Assembly (NCBI GenBank): GCA_039931775.1
Contig: JBDTRG010000019.1
Span: forward strand, 1-64,000
Direction of reading: 5' to 3'
From: CAIWHR01 sp039931775
GTDB taxonomy: Bacteria; Pseudomonadota; Gammaproteobacteria; Burkholderiales; Casimicrobiaceae
DNA length: 64,000 nucleotides
Part shown: piece by piece, positions 62,054 to 64,000 of the stretch
Layout: each line of letters begins with the position of its first letter
Position numbering within the stretch: position 1 is the first letter of the stretch
Notes under the pieces: generated by a model
Database searches by the model: none
Told to the model about the DNA's origin: nothing
The model's input: only the letters and a program-made list of their open reading frames with translations
Position numbers and translations under genes: made by a program

Positions 62054-64000
62054 ATGATCCCCGAACTCGGACATTTCGCCCTGATCCTCGCGCTGCTGCT
62101 CGCGGCGCTGCTCGGCACGCTGCCGTTGATCGGTGCGCATCGCCGGATCGGCGCCTGGATGGCGCTCGCGCGCCCGCTCGCCGCGGGGCAGTTCCTGTTC
62201 ATTGCATTCGCGTTCGGGTGCCTCGCGTACTCGTTCGTCGCCAACGATTTCTCCGTGCTGAACGTGGCGACGAATTCGAACTCCCAGCTTCCGCTGCAGT
62301 ACCGGATCGCGGCGACGTGGGGCTCGCACGAGGGATCGATGTTGCTTTGGGTGTTGATGCTCGGCGCCTGGACCGTGGCCGTCGCGCTGAAGAGCCGGCA
62401 TCTGCCCGACGAAATGGTCGCCCGCGTGCTCGGCGTGATGGGCGTGATCGCCTTCGGCTTCCTGCTCTTCCTGCTGCTGACATCGAATCCGTTCGACCGT
62501 TTGTTTCCGGCGGCCGAAGACGGCCGCGATCTGAACCCGCTGCTGCAGGATCCGGGGATGGTGTTCCATCCACCGCTCCTCTACATGGGCTACGTCGGCT
62601 TTTCCGTCGCGTTCGCGTTCGCCATCGCCGCGCTGATCGGCGGCCGGCTCGACGCGACGTGGGCGCGCTGGTCGCGGCCGTGGACCACGCTCGCCTGGTC
62701 CTTCCTCACCTGCGGCATCATGCTCGGCAGCTGGTGGGCCTACTACGAGCTTGGCTGGGGGGGATGGTGGTTCTGGGACCCCGTCGAAAACGCGTCGTTC
62801 ATGCCGTGGCTCGTCGGCACCGCGTTGATCCATTCGCTGGCGGTCACCGAGAAACGCGGAACGTTCAAGGCCTGGACGGTGCTGCTGGCGATCTCGGCAT
62901 TCTCGCTGTCCCTGCTGGGCACGTTCCTGGTGCGCTCCGGCGTGCTGACGTCGGTGCATGCGTTCGCCACCGACCCGCGTCGCGGCGTATTCATCCTGGC
63001 GTTCCTCGCGCTCGTCATTGGCGGTTCGCTGATTCTGTTCGCGCTGCGTGCGCCGAAGGTGGGCGGCGGCGGCCGATACGAGGCGATCTCGCGCGAGACG
63101 ATGTTGCTCGCCAACAACGTGCTGCTGATCGCCGCCGCGGGCTCCGTGCTGCTGGGCACGCTCTATCCGCTGTTTCTCGACGCGCTCAATCTCGGCAAGA
63201 TCTCGGTCGGCCCCCCGTACTTCGACACGGTGTTCGTACCGCTGATGACCCCGCTCGTCTTCCTGATGGGCGTCGGACCGCTCGCGCGCTGGAAACAGGC
63301 GTCGTTGCCCGATCTGTGGAAGCGCCTCAGGTGGGCGCTTGCGGTAAGCGTCGTCACCGCGCTGGTGCTGCCCTTCGTTGCCGGCACGTGGACGCTAATG
63401 GTGAGCTTCGGCTTGCTGCTCGCCGCCTGGATCGTCGCGACGACCGTCGTCAATGTGCGCGAGCGCGGACGGGGCGTGCGTGGCGGAATCGTCGCACAGC
63501 TCGCGCGCCAGCCGCGCAGCTACTGGGGGATGATCGTCGCGCACCTCGGCATCGCCGTGTTCATCGTCGGCGTGACCATGGTAAAGGGATATCAGACCGA
63601 ACGCGACGTGCGGATGGACGTCGGCGACACCGTGGCGGCCGGTGGTTACACGCTGCGGTTCGACGGCACGACTGATGTCACCGGCCCGAACTACCGCGCG
63701 GCGCGCGGCGTTTTCGACGTGAGTCGCAGCGGCGCGCACGTCGCGACGCTCTCGCCGGAGAAACGCACGTACAACGCGGGTGGCAATTCGATGACCGAGG
63801 CGGCGATCCGGAGCACGCCGATCGGCGACCTCTACGTGTCGCTCGGCGAGCCCGTCGCCGGGCGCGCGTGGAGCGTGCGCGTCTACCACAAGCCGTTCGT
63901 CACATGGATCTGGGGCGGATGCGTGCTGATGGCGATCGGCGGACTCCTGGCGCTCTCGGATCGCCGGTACCGTGTCGCGGCGCGGCGCGACGCCATCGTC
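62054..64000 (+). CDS. ccmF: Cytochrome c heme lyase CcmF, cut by the right edge
   Basis: The frame is open for 649 residues to the window edge, nearly full length for the family (~650). Many membrane helices. The tryptophan-rich GWGGWWFWDPVENASFMPWL (near residue 235) is the CcmF heme-handling motif, and YRIAATWGSHEGSMLLW (near 94) is conserved. CcmF with CcmH attaches heme to apocytochrome c. ccmG and ccmH are expected to the right, outside the window. AAAGGATA precedes the ATG. Confidence 0.95.
   Translation, partial: MIPELGHFALILALLLAALLGTLPLIGAHRRIGAWMALARPLAAGQFLFIAFAFGCLAYSFVANDFSVLNVATNSNSQLPLQYRIAATWGSHEGSMLLWVLMLGAWTVAVALKSRHLPDEMVARVLGVMGVIAFGFLLFLLLTSNPFDRLFPAAEDGRDLNPLLQDPGMVFHPPLLYMGYVGFSVAFAFAIAALIGGRLDATWARWSRPWTTLAWSFLTCGIMLGSWWAYYELGWGGWWFWDPVENASFMPWLVGTALIHSLAVTEKRGTFKAWTVLLAISAFSLSLLGTFLVRSGVLTSVHAFATDPRRGVFILAFLALVIGGSLILFALRAPKVGGGGRYEAISRETMLLANNVLLIAAAGSVLLGTLYPLFLDALNLGKISVGPPYFDTVFVPLMTPLVFLMGVGPLARWKQASLPDLWKRLRWALAVSVVTALVLPFVAGTWTLMVSFGLLLAAWIVATTVVNVRERGRGVRGGIVAQLARQPRSYWGMIVAHLGIAVFIVGVTMVKGYQTERDVRMDVGDTVAAGGYTLRFDGTTDVTGPNYRAARGVFDVSRSGAHVATLSPEKRTYNAGGNSMTEAAIRSTPIGDLYVSLGEPVAGRAWSVRVYHKPFVTWIWGGCVLMAIGGLLALSDRRYRVAARRDAIV

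Noticed and set aside
1..64000. CRISPR arrays, tRNA, rRNA, insertion sequences
   Set aside because: No regularly spaced repeats, tRNA-like cloverleafs, rRNA segments or transposase frames were seen.

Overview
The window is GC-rich, densely coded DNA without phage, insertion-sequence, CRISPR, rRNA or tRNA signals that I could recognise. Cytochrome c maturation System I genes, a PqiA-PqiA-PqiB-PqiC set, a MaeB-type malic enzyme, a PPK2 kinase and dRS3-like short palindromes point to Pseudomonadota. Betaproteobacteria is my best guess, by inference only.

Left part (1-19.7 kb). The window opens inside the C-terminal end of a RACo-type corrinoid-activating protein. Small stress and envelope genes follow: a glycine-zipper stress protein, a hemerythrin, lipoproteins, a YpfJ-like zinc protease, a secreted cupin, a CadC-like regulator and a Crp/Fnr gene broken by an amber codon. 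Next come a DUF885 protease, PPK2 and a copper-handling cluster (His-rich exported protein, TolC-like channel, multicopper oxidase, cupredoxin, CusF-like protein). The copper cluster ends in a frameshifted, truncated YHS-domain remnant abutting a dehydrogenase gene. A tandem GNAT protein, an SDR and a decayed SRPBCC pseudogene complete this part.

Central part (19.7-46.2 kb) is the most interesting region. It is organised as facing operons devoted to methylated onium compounds and oligopeptide-like substrates. (i) Homocysteine methyltransferase plus a DddP-like M24 enzyme run rightward. (ii) An MttB-family methyltransferase, a second DddP-like enzyme and a complete glycine betaine/choline-type ABC transporter run leftward. 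(iii) Divergently, a third DddP-like enzyme leads an operon with a five-domain Dpp-type transporter, a PhnZ/TmpB-like HD oxygenase, a class II aldolase and a cupin resembling DddQ/DddL DMSP lyases. (iv) Facing it is a second Dpp-type transporter operon led by a flavin oxidoreductase and an SDR, with a divergent second flavin oxidoreductase. All three M24 proteins carry the six DddP metal ligands at identical spacing, but none has Asp at the position I recall as a DddP catalytic Asp.

Right part (46.2-64 kb). A Pqi lipid-transport operon is followed by a dimethylglycine/sarcosine dehydrogenase-like FAD-GcvT fusion, a TPR protein, a HupE/UreJ-like membrane protein with an EF-hand loop, and a Rieske oxygenase resembling glycine betaine monooxygenase GbcA. 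A malic enzyme and the ccmABCDEF operon close the window; ccmF runs off the right edge.

Taken together, the window encodes uptake and several different demethylation or cleavage chemistries for glycine betaine/DMSP-like compounds: corrinoid methyl transfer, homocysteine methylation, Rieske oxidation, flavin N-demethylation and candidate lyases. The substrates are inferred, not shown.
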